64,000 nucleotides of DNA from the NCBI GenBank assembly GCA_023678885.1, contig CM042994.1:19191073-19255072 (forward strand), given 5' to 3'. The notes beneath the pieces are model-generated. The model saw only the letters and a list, made by a program, of their open reading frames with translations, was not told where the DNA came from and did not search any database. The first letter of the stretch is position 1. Every line of letters starts with the position of its first letter. Of this stretch, positions 1 to 8,521 are shown one piece after another. Origin of the DNA: Pogostemon cablin (taxonomy: Eukaryota > Streptophyta > Magnoliopsida > Lamiales > Lamiaceae). Made by a program: the position numbers and the translations under genes.

Positions 1-3000
1 GCCTGCCATTTAGCAAACATTTGCTTAGAAACATCATGTTTAAAATCTTTATCAAACATAAATTTAGCTGCGTTACAATCAGTAACAATAGTAAATTTCT
101 GATTATATAAATCATCTTGAAATTTTAATACACATTTTACAATAGCAAGAATTTCTTTAGCAATTGTAGCATAATTCTTTTGTGCATTATTCCATTTTCC
201 TGAATGGAATCTAATTAAATGCTTTTGTTTATTATTTGGATTTTTCTGGGTAAGAATCCCTCCAAATCCTATATCAGAAGCATCAGTTTCTATAAACTTT
301 TCCCAATTAGGGTTGCTAATCATTAAACATGGTAATGATTTGACATTCTTCTTAATACACTTGAGTGCATTAGTATGACTATCAGACCAAGGTTTTGGAT
401 TTTTCTTTAGTCTATCATATAATATAGATGTATCTTTCACCAAATTATAATAATAAGGAGCAATATAATTTAAGCTTCCTAAAAATCTTTGTAACTGAGT
501 TTTATCAGTTATTATATCTGAAAATTTATCAGCAAAATCTATGCTTCTGTTTATAGGAATTATATTTCTTTTTTCAATAAAATGTCCTAGAAATTTTATT
601 CTAGTCTGAAAAAGATCCATTTTTGGTTTAGATATAACTAGACCATTTTGTTTTATTAAACGCTTAAAAATATGTAAATGCTTAAAATGCATTTCAATAG
701 TCGTTGAATAAACTAAAATATCATCAATATAGACAATTATGAATTCGCTCTATGGAGTAAATATATCATTCATTATCTTCTGAAATTCAGAAGGAGCATT
801 TTTAAGTCCAAATGACATTACATTCCATTCATAATGTCCAATTGGAACATTGAATGCTGTTTTATATCTATCAGATTTATTAATTTGAATTTGCCAATAT
901 CCTGATTTTAAATCAAATTTTGAAAAAATTAGACCATTATAAAGTCTATCTAATAAATCCTTTTTATTAGGAATTGGATGTCTAATCCATTTTAATACTT
1001 TATTTAGAGGTTTATAATTGATTACCAATCTTGGAATTCCTCTTTCAATTTCAGAATGTTTATTAACATAAAATGCAGTACATGACCACGGTGATTGAGA
1101 GTGACTTATCAGTCCCTTTTGTAATAAGGATTCAATTTCCTTTTTACATAATTCTAAATACTCCGAATTCATTTGACAAGTCCTAGCCTTTGTCGGAATA
1201 TTTCTTTCATTAAAATCTTCCTCATAAGGAAGGGAAATAATATGTTTTTTCTATCCCAGAAAGCATTGGGATGATCATTACATATTTCTAATGAAAGTTC
1301 ATTTTTCAAAATACTAATTTTATCCTGTAATTTAGGATTTTTTAATTGTTCATCTATAGTGACAATATTAATTTCTTGTTTCAAGAATCCTATCTGATTC
1401 TGCTTAGCCATAATACTATCATATAGGCTATGTAATTTTTCAGTAATAGGTTCGACAAGAAAAATATCTTTTCCTTGAAAAGTGCCTAAAATCCCTTTAT
1501 TATCAAATTTTTTATGGGATAAATATTATTTAAAAATGATGTACCAAGTATAATCTGGTTAGAAATATTTTTTGCAAGTATAAAACTTTGCGAAATACAT
1601 TTATTATCAATGCATACATATGCTTTGGGAATTTTATAATCTATCTGGAGTTTATCTCCCCCAGCATGCCATAATGAATGACTTGTTTTATGAAAATATC
1701 TAGTAGGGATCAATCCTTCCTGTATAACGTTTAAATCTGCTCCACTATCAACAAGAGCAATGAATGATTTTGTATAATGATTATCAATCAATAATGATAT
1801 TTTTATGTACCACTTTTGAGATATCACTGTCTCAATGGTAGATAAAAAATTATCCTTTTCTATTATAGATAAATTTTGTTGATTTTCTGGTAGAATATCA
1901 TTCTTTTCCTTAATATTTTTTTTCTAATCTAGATATTCTAGATTCTTGAATAAAATTTTTATTTTTCAAAAATTTTATTTCTTCTTTTAGATTATCAATC
2001 TCTTTATAAATATCTGGTAAAGATATATCTCTTTGACTTTGATATTTCATTTTTAATTGATTCATGACTTCTGTCATATTATAAGATTTATTCTTATTAA
2101 GAATATCATTAATTTTTTCTTCTTCTTTATTAGAAGTAGATGTTGAGGCACCATTATCATTTCCTAATTCATCAATTATTTTAGTCCTTAATAAAGGATC
2201 TTTTATTAATTTTAATATCTCAAAAATATTTTGAGAATCCAAAACATTAATACTCATATTAGAGAATTGTGACATTATTTTGTAAAATTCAGATTGATTA
2301 TTATCAATATTATTTATCTCTTTAGGACATATTAATCCTTCCTTACAGGGTTCACATTCCTCTGAATCATAAAATTCTTCATCTTCTAAATTTCTTACAA
2401 TCTCATCTTCTGATTCAGAAGTAGTAAAAATCTCTGATTCTGATTCCTCAGATTCAGATTTTTCAATCAAGGATTGTATTATAATATTTTTTATATCATC
2501 AGGAATTTCTAAATTAGAAATTCTTTTCTTTGTCCAACAAAATTCATTGGTATGTCCTTTTCTTTTACATATTGTACAATATCTTTTTTGATTCTTATTG
2601 AATCTTTTCATATACGCTTTCTTTTGGAATTCATTTTTCCTTTGGAAATTTTCTTCTTTTCTTTTATTTTTTCTTTCAATATGTTTCGAAGAATATTTCT
2701 TCTTTTTAGATTTATAAATCTTTTCTTTTTTCTTTTTACTGGATGAAGCATTATCCAGTCCAAATTGTTGGAAAAATTCTCCCAATTGTTTCTTTTCTAA
2801 GAAACTTTGTCTTTTTAATTGCTGATTTAACTTTATTTCATTGCATAAAGCTAATCCCTCTTGAATACAAGTATCTATCAGAGAACCATATGTAAATTTT
2901 CATACGGAATGGTAATATTATTACACTTTATTGTTTTTCTTATTCTTTCAGCAAATAAGCTTGGCAATCCATCCACAAATTTGGATTTCCAATGAGTATT

Positions 3001-4299
3001 ATTACACTCTGGTAATTCCATTACTCTGTTTAGGAAAGTATCTTTATACCACCTAAAATCAGAAAGTGTTCTACATCGTAGATTTTGTAATAATGTTCTA
3101 ATAGTATCACTATTATCGCTAAAGCTTCCTGTAAAATGTTCAATTACATTTACTGCTAATGTATAAACTGCAGTTTCAATAATTTTATTGTCTTCTTGTT
3201 TATTAGCATTGAGAATATTATCTCTATCTTGCGAATTTAAATAATTATCCCACCAACCTTTAAGTTGGCCTGTAAATCCAGCTATTATCATTGATGCAAT
3301 AGTTTTATCAGTATTTTGACTATTCTTACATATTGTAGAATACATCAACATTCTATGAACAGTATTATAGATCTGTTTATTTGAATATCCATCAATATTC
3401 CATTCATAAATTTTATTACCAGAATAACTGATATCTATTGTATCAGTGTATTCTTCATGTAATACATCCATAGGAGTAGGTCTATTATAATAGAACTTAC
3501 TCTGAATGGGTTTATCTGCCCATTTATTATGGAGTTTATTTATTTGATCTTGAAAAACCTCTTTATAATCTGGGTTTTCTATCAAGTTATAATCCAACTC
3601 TTTATCTAGAGTTTTTATACTCAGTTTATTAAACCTTTCTTCCAAATATTTTTCCAACTCATATATCGGTTGAGTCTTGAAATTAGAAATTATTGGAGGA
3701 GGTTGAAAACTAGGAAATATCTCCTTTATAGGAGTATTGGAAACTTCTGATGTAGAAGCTTCTTCCTTATTTTCAATAACCTCTTTTCCCTTATCAAGAG
3801 ATTTATCATTAATCTTTTCAATTATTAAATTCAATTTATCATTGATAGATTGAATTTGTTCATTCATTATTACTAATGATAAATTCGTATAATTCTGACT
3901 TTTAAACATATTATTAATATGTTTGCTCGTAACTTGAAGTGTATCATCTTCAATTAATTTAGCAAATGCTAAGAAATTCAAATCATTAATTTTAAATGGT
4001 TGTTGTGGTGGATGTATTCCTGAAACCACTGAACCATTTTGCAAAGTATAATTTCTTTCCAAAATAAGAATATAATTCTTAATATATGTTTCTATGAACC
4101 ATACTGTAAATGATATCATCATATTTTTTTCTTCACAAGTTTTATAAAACTCATTTTGAAATTTACTAATTTCATTATTAGTAAAATTATCCAAAAACCA
4201 ATTTCTAAAACGTGTATAACCTTCACATTTGAATTCTTCAGAAATAATTTTTCTGGCTTTAGAACCAGGTCTGAAATCTATTATTTCCTCAAAATCCAT
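1..4299 (-). pseudogene. ORF2 polyprotein CP-PR-RT-RH, broken, cut by window edge
   Basis: Remnant of the structural/replication polyprotein of a caulimovirid. In order on the minus strand: coat domain with GFTGQLKGWWDNYL and CRTLSDFRWY motifs; Lys-rich region; zinc knuckle C-x2-C-x4-H-x4-C near 2560; acidic Ser/Glu stretch; coiled coil; aspartic protease with DSGAD near 1740; reverse transcriptase with YIDDIL near 720; RNase H with TDASDIGFGG near 275. Breaks visible by comparison with other copies: 1-nt deletion near 2905, 1-nt insertion near 1920, 1-nt deletion near 1510, in-frame 9-nt loss near 1460, frameshift near 1248, and a Tyr-to-TAG stop at 750. From 749 to the edge the frame is open. 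Starts at ATG 4299, 3 nt after the MP stop. Confidence 0.93.
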
Positions 4300-4302
4300 A
4301 AA

Positions 4303-5373
4303 TTATATAGATTCATACATTTCCGACATGGTCGGTTCCATCCTATTGGATTCTCTAATTATATTGCTTTTATTTTTATATAATTTTTTTATTTCAGGAT
4401 TTAATCCTATTACAGATTCCATTTCATATGTATAATTTTCACCTTCTATTTGAGGTGTATGAGTTCTGTTTTCTCTTATTTGAGAAGTAGAAGCTCTGGG
4501 TGTTTCCACCATGTAATCAAATGGAGAAATATAATTTCTCATTGAATTACTTTTTTGTATTTCATTGGGCTCAAACTGTATATTAACAGTTCCTTCTGAA
4601 CTCTGTATGATATTCATAATATTATTATGATTCTGTACTTGTGTTTGAACTGGTACAGCTTGTTCAATCTTCCAATTATCTGGAAATTCTATTTCTTCCC
4701 ATTTAATAGGTCTTCTAGTCATAATATTTGACCTGTTGAAATTAGTTTCAATAATAATAGTTTCATTTTTATAATCCATCATCTTACACTGAGGATTCAG
4801 TGTAATTAATGGTTTATAATATATTCTGTAACAGACGCAAATAGTTTCTGTTCCAGGAAGATAATTATATCCATTAGTTTTAACATTTAATGTTAATGCA
4901 TCAAGTATGTTGACATCAGATAATGATAATTTCAAATTAGGATAAACATTAAAATAGACTGGACCATTGGTCAAACTGGATTGTATTATACCCATCAAAG
5001 ATTGTCTCCAATTAAGATTTCTACCATCTCGTAAAGCTGCTATAAAGCTTTCTGGTAAACCTTTCAAAGTTAAAGGTTTAAATGCAATTTGAACCAATCC
5101 TATATGAAGGAAATTGTAACTATTTCTATATTTATTAATATCTTTATCTGATAATAATTTAATAATCATTTCATTATTATCTAATGAAATTGATTCTTCA
5201 GTAGTCTTTACTACCTGAAGAAACCCTATTCTTTCGAATGTACCCAACTTATAAATTAACCTGGGTTCAATCTTAGGAATTGTCCACTTATTAAGTAGAT
5301 CTAAATTCTTAGGCATATCATATTCTTCATTCTTACTATTCTTAACATTATTAGTATTATTAATCAAGTTCAT
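4303..5373 (-). CDS. MP: Movement protein (caulimovirid, 30K superfamily), uninterrupted
   Basis: Caulimovirid movement proteins build tubules through plasmodesmata for cell-to-cell spread. This copy is an open frame of 356 aa from the ATG at 5373. That ATG is the second Met of the complete gene at 8522; the first codons were lost at the inversion junction. The core LSDVNILDALTLNVKTNGY followed by PGTE and YRIYYKPL is the conserved caulimovirid MP region. It differs from the 8522 copy at very few residues (for example Leu for Trp in the KGLPE segment), so the copies separated recently or are kept alike by gene conversion. It has no viral promoter next to it, so expression would need a read-in transcript. 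Confidence 0.9.
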   Translation of the reverse strand: MNLINNTNNVKNSKNEEYDMPKNLDLLNKWTIPKIEPRLIYKLGTFERIGFLQVVKTTEESISLDNNEMIIKLLSDKDINKYRNSYNFLHIGLVQIAFKPLTLKGLPESFIAALRDGRNLNWRQSLMGIIQSSLTNGPVYFNVYPNLKLSLSDVNILDALTLNVKTNGYNYLPGTETICVCYRIYYKPLITLNPQCKMMDYKNETIIIETNFNRSNIMTRRPIKWEEIEFPDNWKIEQAVPVQTQVQNHNNIMNIIQSSEGTVNIQFEPNEIQKSNSMRNYISPFDYMVETPRASTSQIRENRTHTPQIEGENYTYEMESVIGLNPEIKKLYKNKSNIIRESNRMEPTMSEMYESI

Positions 5374-5374
5374 G

Positions 5375-6335
5375 ATCAATGTTCCAATTGGACATTATGA
5401 ATGGAATGTAATGCCATTTGGACTTAAAAATGCTCCTTCTGAATTTCAGAAGATAATGAATGATATATTTACTCCATATAGCGAATTCATAATTGTCTAT
5501 ATTGATGATATTTTATTTTATTCAACGACTATTGAAATGCATTTTAAGCATATACATATTTTTAAGCGTTTAATAAAACAAAATGGTCTAGTTATATCTA
5601 AACCAAAAATGGATCTTTTTCAGACTAGAATAAAATTTCTAGGACATTTTATTGAAAAAGGAAATATAATTCCTATAAACAGAAGCATAGATTTTGCTGA
5701 TAAATTTCCAGATATAATCTGATAAAACTCAGTTACAAAGATTTTTAGGAAGCTTAAATTATATTGCTCCTTATTATTATAATTTGGTGAAAGATACATC
5801 TATATTATATGATAGACTAAAGAAAAATCCAAAACCTTGGTCTGATAGTCATACTAATGCAGTCAAGTGTATTAAGAAGAATGTCAAATCATTACCATGT
5901 TTAATGATTAGCAACCCTAATTGGGAAAAGTTTTTAGAAACTGATGCTTCTGATATAGGATTTGGAGGGATTCTTACCCAGAAAAATCCAGATAATAAAC
6001 AAAAGCATTTAATTAGATTCCATTCAGGAAAATGGAATAATGCACAAAAGAATTATGCTACAATTGCTAAAGAAATTCTTGCTATTGTAAAATGTGTATT
6101 AAAATTTCAAGATGATTTATATAATCAGAAATTTACTATTGTTACTGATTGTAACGCAGCTAAATTTATGTTTGATAAAGATTTTAAACATGATGTTTCT
6201 AAGCAAATGTTTGCTAAATGGCAGGCTCATTTAGCCCCTTTTGATTTTAATATTATATATAAAAAAGGAGAAGATAATAATCTTCCAAATTTTCTAACCC
6301 GTGAATATTTTAATTTCAGGAATGAAGCGGGGTAG
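5375..6335 (+). pseudogene. ORF2 C-terminal part: RT and RNase H
   Basis: Begins abruptly in the RT palm (NVPIGHYEW) at the inversion junction. YIDDIL is intact near 5500. A 2-nt deletion near 5720 shifts the frame. The second segment (about 5723-6335) carries the rest of RT and RNase H with TDASDIGFGG, KEILAIVKCV and TDCNAAKFMF, and ends at TAG 6333-6335. Its last 14 nt overlap the start of ORF3. No start codon of its own is expected. Confidence 0.92.
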
Positions 6336-7674
6336 TGGATCTTCCTCCCCATGGAGAGGAAGAGGTGGCCGGAGTGGGGGTTATACCCCTAATACTCCAA
6401 AAGACAAAGGAAAATCCCCTGAGATAATAGCTCAGCATGGGAAAAGAAAACTTGTGAACAAAAATTTGTCACAAGAATTTGAAGAAATGGAAACAGAAAG
6501 GAGTGATACTCCTAGTCAGACTACTTTTGCCAATATTGTGGCAAATATCGAATTTAATGAAAAATATTTCAGGAAAGATCATGAAGAAATAATCTTCAAA
6601 TTGGAAGATAAGGATCTAAAATGGAGTGAGGATCCATGGTTTCTAATGAATAGGTATTTGGACAATGGTTCCAATGAAATGAGAACTTATAAGTCTCGAG
6701 CTTATTATGAGCAGATATTGATAAAAAGTGGAAGTTGTGATATTAAACACTTTACTTCTGGTAATAATGAAGAAATTTATAACTTCAGTAAAGTATTGAT
6801 AAAAAATATCATATCTTTGGAAGAATGGGGAATTTCTCCCCTAAGAGAAAAATCAATGCAACATGATATCTCAAAAGCAATTATTAAATATAATTACTGG
6901 GATTATTGTGATGCGTTTGAAAAATTTTTAAACTATGAAAATGATAAAAGACATCATACATGGTTTATTAAAATATGTTCCAAAGTTTATAACTTTGAAA
7001 TTCCGAATTGGTTTATTCATTGGTGTAATGGTTATGGTCCCATACCAGATATATTGCCAGTGGATACCCGAGATTGCTTCATGAAATGGGTAGATGTATC
7101 TCCCAAAATGATAGATAGACAAAATTCAAAAATTGTAATAGAAGGAATAGCTTCTTGTTACTTTTTTATAGAATTTTCATTACCATGGATATTAAAGTGG
7201 AAACCAGAGTTTGGTTATACTAAAACAGGTATCCCATGTATATACAGAACTTATCATGTAAAGTTCTGGGAAAAGATGGTGGAAATAAATCCCCTGACTG
7301 GAAAAATGAACGGAGATGAAACATTTTCTCTAATAGAGAAACAGGTTTGTTCATATGAAGAACAATTGAAAAATACTCAGATATCCTCGCCTTTTGATTA
7401 TATCATAAACAAGGCAAAAATGAGATCTGAAAATTTGACTCCTCAGCAAATGATAGCTGAATATGTTAAAGAAATGAAGAAGAGTCTCATGTCTCAATTT
7501 GGCAAGGAAGACTCAGTAGCATCTGAGGATATGCAAGATGCTCAAGATCCAAATGAAAATCTTAATGAGGTCAATATAGATGATATATTTGACTCATTAA
7601 ATGATACATTAATAGAAACATTTGCATCAAGAAAAGAAGGATCTTCTTCATCAAGAAAATCGGGAGAAAAATAG
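6322..7674 (+). CDS. ORF3 protein of lineage A EPRV, uninterrupted; function unknown
   Basis: A 450-aa open frame starting at ATG 6322 inside the last codons of ORF2 (14-nt overlap). An in-frame GTG lies upstream at 6301, but every copy conserves the ATG. The N-terminus is an RG/GGR-rich box (SPWRGRGGRSGG), typical of RNA binding. Then comes a low-complexity Thr/Ser stretch and a conserved core of about 270 aa with EEWGISPLREK, NYWDYCDAFEKFLNYEND, HTWFIKICS, IEGIASCYFFIEFS and PWILKWKPEF. The tail is acidic (MQDAQDPNE) and Ser-rich. By position it matches the last ORF of other caulimovirids (transactivator/inclusion-body protein), but I see no motif proving that role. This is the only uninterrupted ORF3 in the window. 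It is followed by an as-1-like element. Confidence 0.88.
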   Translation: MKRGSGSSSPWRGRGGRSGGYTPNTPKDKGKSPEIIAQHGKRKLVNKNLSQEFEEMETERSDTPSQTTFANIVANIEFNEKYFRKDHEEIIFKLEDKDLKWSEDPWFLMNRYLDNGSNEMRTYKSRAYYEQILIKSGSCDIKHFTSGNNEEIYNFSKVLIKNIISLEEWGISPLREKSMQHDISKAIIKYNYWDYCDAFEKFLNYENDKRHHTWFIKICSKVYNFEIPNWFIHWCNGYGPIPDILPVDTRDCFMKWVDVSPKMIDRQNSKIVIEGIASCYFFIEFSLPWILKWKPEFGYTKTGIPCIYRTYHVKFWEKMVEINPLTGKMNGDETFSLIEKQVCSYEEQLKNTQISSPFDYIINKAKMRSENLTPQQMIAEYVKEMKKSLMSQFGKEDSVASEDMQDAQDPNENLNEVNIDDIFDSLNDTLIETFASRKEGSSSSRKSGEK

Positions 7675-7687
7675 GTCTCAATCAAAA

Positions 7688-7707
7688 TGACGTCATTGCT
7701 TACGTCA
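7688..7707 (+). promoter_or_regulatory. as-1-like element (tandem TGACG-type sites)
   Basis: TGACGTCA (7688-7695) and TTACGTCA (7700-7707), starts 12 bp apart. This matches the paired TGACG arrangement of the as-1 element in the cauliflower mosaic virus 35S promoter, which binds TGA-type bZIP factors and responds to salicylic acid and auxin. It lies about 220 bp upstream of the TATA box, farther than in 35S, just after the ORF3 stop. Equivalent sites sit at 16898-16916 (+), 18252-18270 (-), 25936-25956 (-), 35917-35937 (+), 41594-41614 (+), 43595-43615 (-) and 43948-43968 (-). The lineage B versions have lost part of the ACGT cores. Confidence 0.75.
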
Positions 7708-7720
7708 TAACAGACAAGAT

Positions 7721-7826
7721 ACTGTTCATAAACAGTAAAACAGCCAGACAGGTCACTGTTCATTAACAGTAAAGCAGCCGGACAAATTACTGTTCATCAA
7801 CAGTAAAATTACTGTTCATCAATAGT
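7721..7826. repeat. Four-fold array of a 16-bp palindrome, ACTGTTCATNAACAGT
   Basis: Copies at 7721-7736, 7755-7770, 7789-7804 and 7811-7826, spaced 34, 34 and 22 bp; the last has one mismatch in its right half. Between the first copies a motif CAGCCRGACA recurs. They lie between the as-1-like element and the TATA box. Lineage B keeps two (41638-41653 and 41672-41687). A2 copies keep one as a perfect palindrome (16930-16945 and 18223-18238). Iteration and symmetry suggest dimeric transcription-factor sites; I cannot name the factor. Confidence 0.8.
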
Positions 7827-7926
7827 AAAGTTGACTTACTGTAGCATTTATACTGTGCATACCGAAAATTTCGGATTTTACTGTACATTCACGCGTTTTT
7901 CACTGTTGGGACGCGTTTTCTTCGCT

Positions 7927-7934
7927 TATAAATA
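7927..7934 (+). promoter_or_regulatory. TATA box (TATAAATA) of the pregenomic promoter
   Basis: TATAAATA followed about 30 nt later by a CT-rich tract, where transcription would be expected to start. The same octamer stands at the same place in other non-coding-region copies: 17114-17121 (+), 18046-18053 (-), 36125-36132 (+), 41802-41809 (+) and 43401-43408 (-). At 25741-25748 (-) the context is similar. Confidence 0.82.
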
Positions 7935-7966
7935 GATCAGAACGCTCTCTCTTCTCTCTTCTGATC
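7935..7966 (+). repeat. Inverted repeat around the predicted transcription start
   Basis: GATCAGAA (7935-7942) and its exact complement TTCTGATC (7959-7966) enclose a CT-rich loop of 16 nt. Lineage B has the same 8-bp arms at 41838-41845 and 41862-41869. A2 keeps a shorter version. Here the left arm abuts the TATA box and may be untranscribed, so it may act as DNA rather than RNA. Confidence 0.7.
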
Positions 7967-7976
7967 ACTTTTGTAA

Positions 7977-7991
7977 GCTCATGTGCTGAGC
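7977..7991 (+). promoter_or_regulatory. Two-codon uORF (ATG-Cys-stop) within a 5-bp hairpin
   Basis: GCTCA-TGTGC-TGAGC can fold as a 5-bp stem with a 5-nt loop, and contains ATG TGC TGA (7981-7989). The same unit with ATG TGT TGA is at 17193-17201 (+), 17966-17974 (-), 25658-25666 (-), 41883-41891 (+) and 43318-43326 (-), i.e. in every copy of the non-coding region that reaches this far. In other caulimovirids a very short uORF near the cap, followed by a large leader structure, promotes ribosome shunting. A similar role is inferred. Confidence 0.6.
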
Positions 7992-8112
7992 ACCCCCCTT
8001 TAATTGTATATAAATTTGTATTAATAGAATTATCATTCTGAGTGTACATACTTTGTAAGTATTTACAGTTTTTATTTTATTTTGTTTATTTTTAATTTTA
8101 ATCATGTTAATA

Positions 8113-8131
8113 TTTAGCCTCATAGGCTAAA
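8113..8131 (+). promoter_or_regulatory. Conserved leader hairpin TTTAGCCT-CAT-AGGCTAAA
   Basis: A perfect 8-bp stem with a 3-nt loop in the leader. It recurs at 17300-17318 (+), imperfectly near 17852-17870 (-), with loop AAT near 25520-25550 and 43180-43200 (-), and with one stem mismatch at 41999-42017 (+). Conservation of stem over loop across two lineages suggests selection on RNA or DNA structure. Confidence 0.65.
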
Positions 8132-8307
8132 CTATTTATATGTTGATCCATGACTATCTGTTATAGTAACCTGGTAATCATATGATTCATGTCTAGGTTA
8201 TACTGTTTTCATAACTAGATTATGCTGTAATGATTTAAGGTAGGATTATTTATACGGACTGGCGTTATTATTCATGTTTATGCTTTGTGGTCTTCTGTGT
8301 GTCCGTC

Positions 8308-8327
8308 TTAGCCGTTTGAAAGGCGTT
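8308..8327 (+). promoter_or_regulatory. 20-nt leader box identical in lineages A and B
   Basis: TTAGCCGTTTGAAAGGCGTT is identical at 42177-42196 in lineage B, with one change in block 5 (minus strand, near 25350). Flanking sequence differs strongly between lineages. It lies between the leader hairpin and the primer-binding site. It could be a packaging, shunt-landing or base-pairing element; the sequence does not decide. Confidence 0.6.
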
Positions 8328-8463
8328 TTAGGACTTTTTGAAGACATTTTTAAGCATAGTTTGTTTAATAGGATGCCGGTTAGTTTCTTAATCCATAAGA
8401 TCCTAGTTATCATGTTAATCAGAAAATCTGGTCATATTAATCACAGTCGATCCTGTTCGTGTA

Positions 8464-8480
8464 TGGTATCAGAGCCTTGG
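8464..8480 (+). promoter_or_regulatory. tRNA-iMet primer-binding site (lineage A)
   Basis: TGGTATCAGAGCCTTGG: the first 13 nt match the complement of the 3' end of plant initiator tRNA-Met, the primer used by caulimovirids for minus-strand DNA synthesis. It lies 41 nt upstream of the MP start. Lineage A2 (25163-25179) and lineage B (42311-42327) read ...GCCATGG instead. Confidence 0.88.
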
Positions 8481-8521
8481 TAATTACAATAGATATGTCT
8501 TGGGTCAACATATAATTTATC

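Larger units (their letters stand above)
1..5373 (-). mobile_element. EPRV block 1 (lineage A, sublineage A1), minus strand
   Basis: A partial endogenous pararetrovirus genome reading leftwards: MP (4303-5373), then ORF2 (4299 down to base 1). The window edge cuts it inside the RNase H domain. Its 5' end at about 5373 is fused, in inverted orientation, to the middle of a reverse transcriptase gene (block 2), so the leader and first MP codons are missing. Sublineage A1 is assigned because block 1 shares RNase H-linker residues (CIKKNVKS) and MP variants with block 2 against blocks 3 and 4. Confidence 0.93.
7675..8521 (+). promoter_or_regulatory. EPRV large non-coding region: promoter and leader (block 2)
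   Basis: 847 bases between ORF3 and MP with no coding potential. In order: as-1-like element (7688-7707), four 16-bp palindromes (7721-7826), TATA box (7927-7934), CU-rich inverted repeat (7935-7966), two-codon uORF inside a hairpin (7977-7991), 8-bp leader hairpin (8113-8131), a box shared with lineage B (8308-8327), and tRNA-iMet primer-binding site (8464-8480) 41 nt before the MP start. This is the expected design of a caulimovirid pregenomic promoter and long leader. No AATAAA is obvious after the TATA box in this copy; one is present in lineage B (41926-41931). Confidence 0.88.

Noticed and set aside
2552..2746. Recurring frame of about 64 codons, rich in Phe/Leu/Ile, opposite ORF2 (also at 11161, 22282, 31713, 37530, 47963), looking like a small membrane protein
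   Set aside because: It is the exact antisense of the Lys-rich coat/knuckle region. AAA/AAG codons read as TTT/CTT on the other strand. It recurs only because ORF2 recurs; no independent start context or promoter.
4229..4435. 68-codon frame at the MP/ORF2 boundary, repeated at 9472 and 23963
   Set aside because: Antisense shadow of the MP end and ORF2 start; conserved only as a consequence of those genes.
5374..5379. TTG start for the block 1 MP
   Set aside because: Those bases belong to the inverted junction. The first homologous Met codon is at 5371-5373.
6301..6321. Upstream GTG start for ORF3
   Set aside because: The ATG at 6322 is conserved in all lineage A copies and matches the ATG position in lineage B; these bases code for the end of ORF2.
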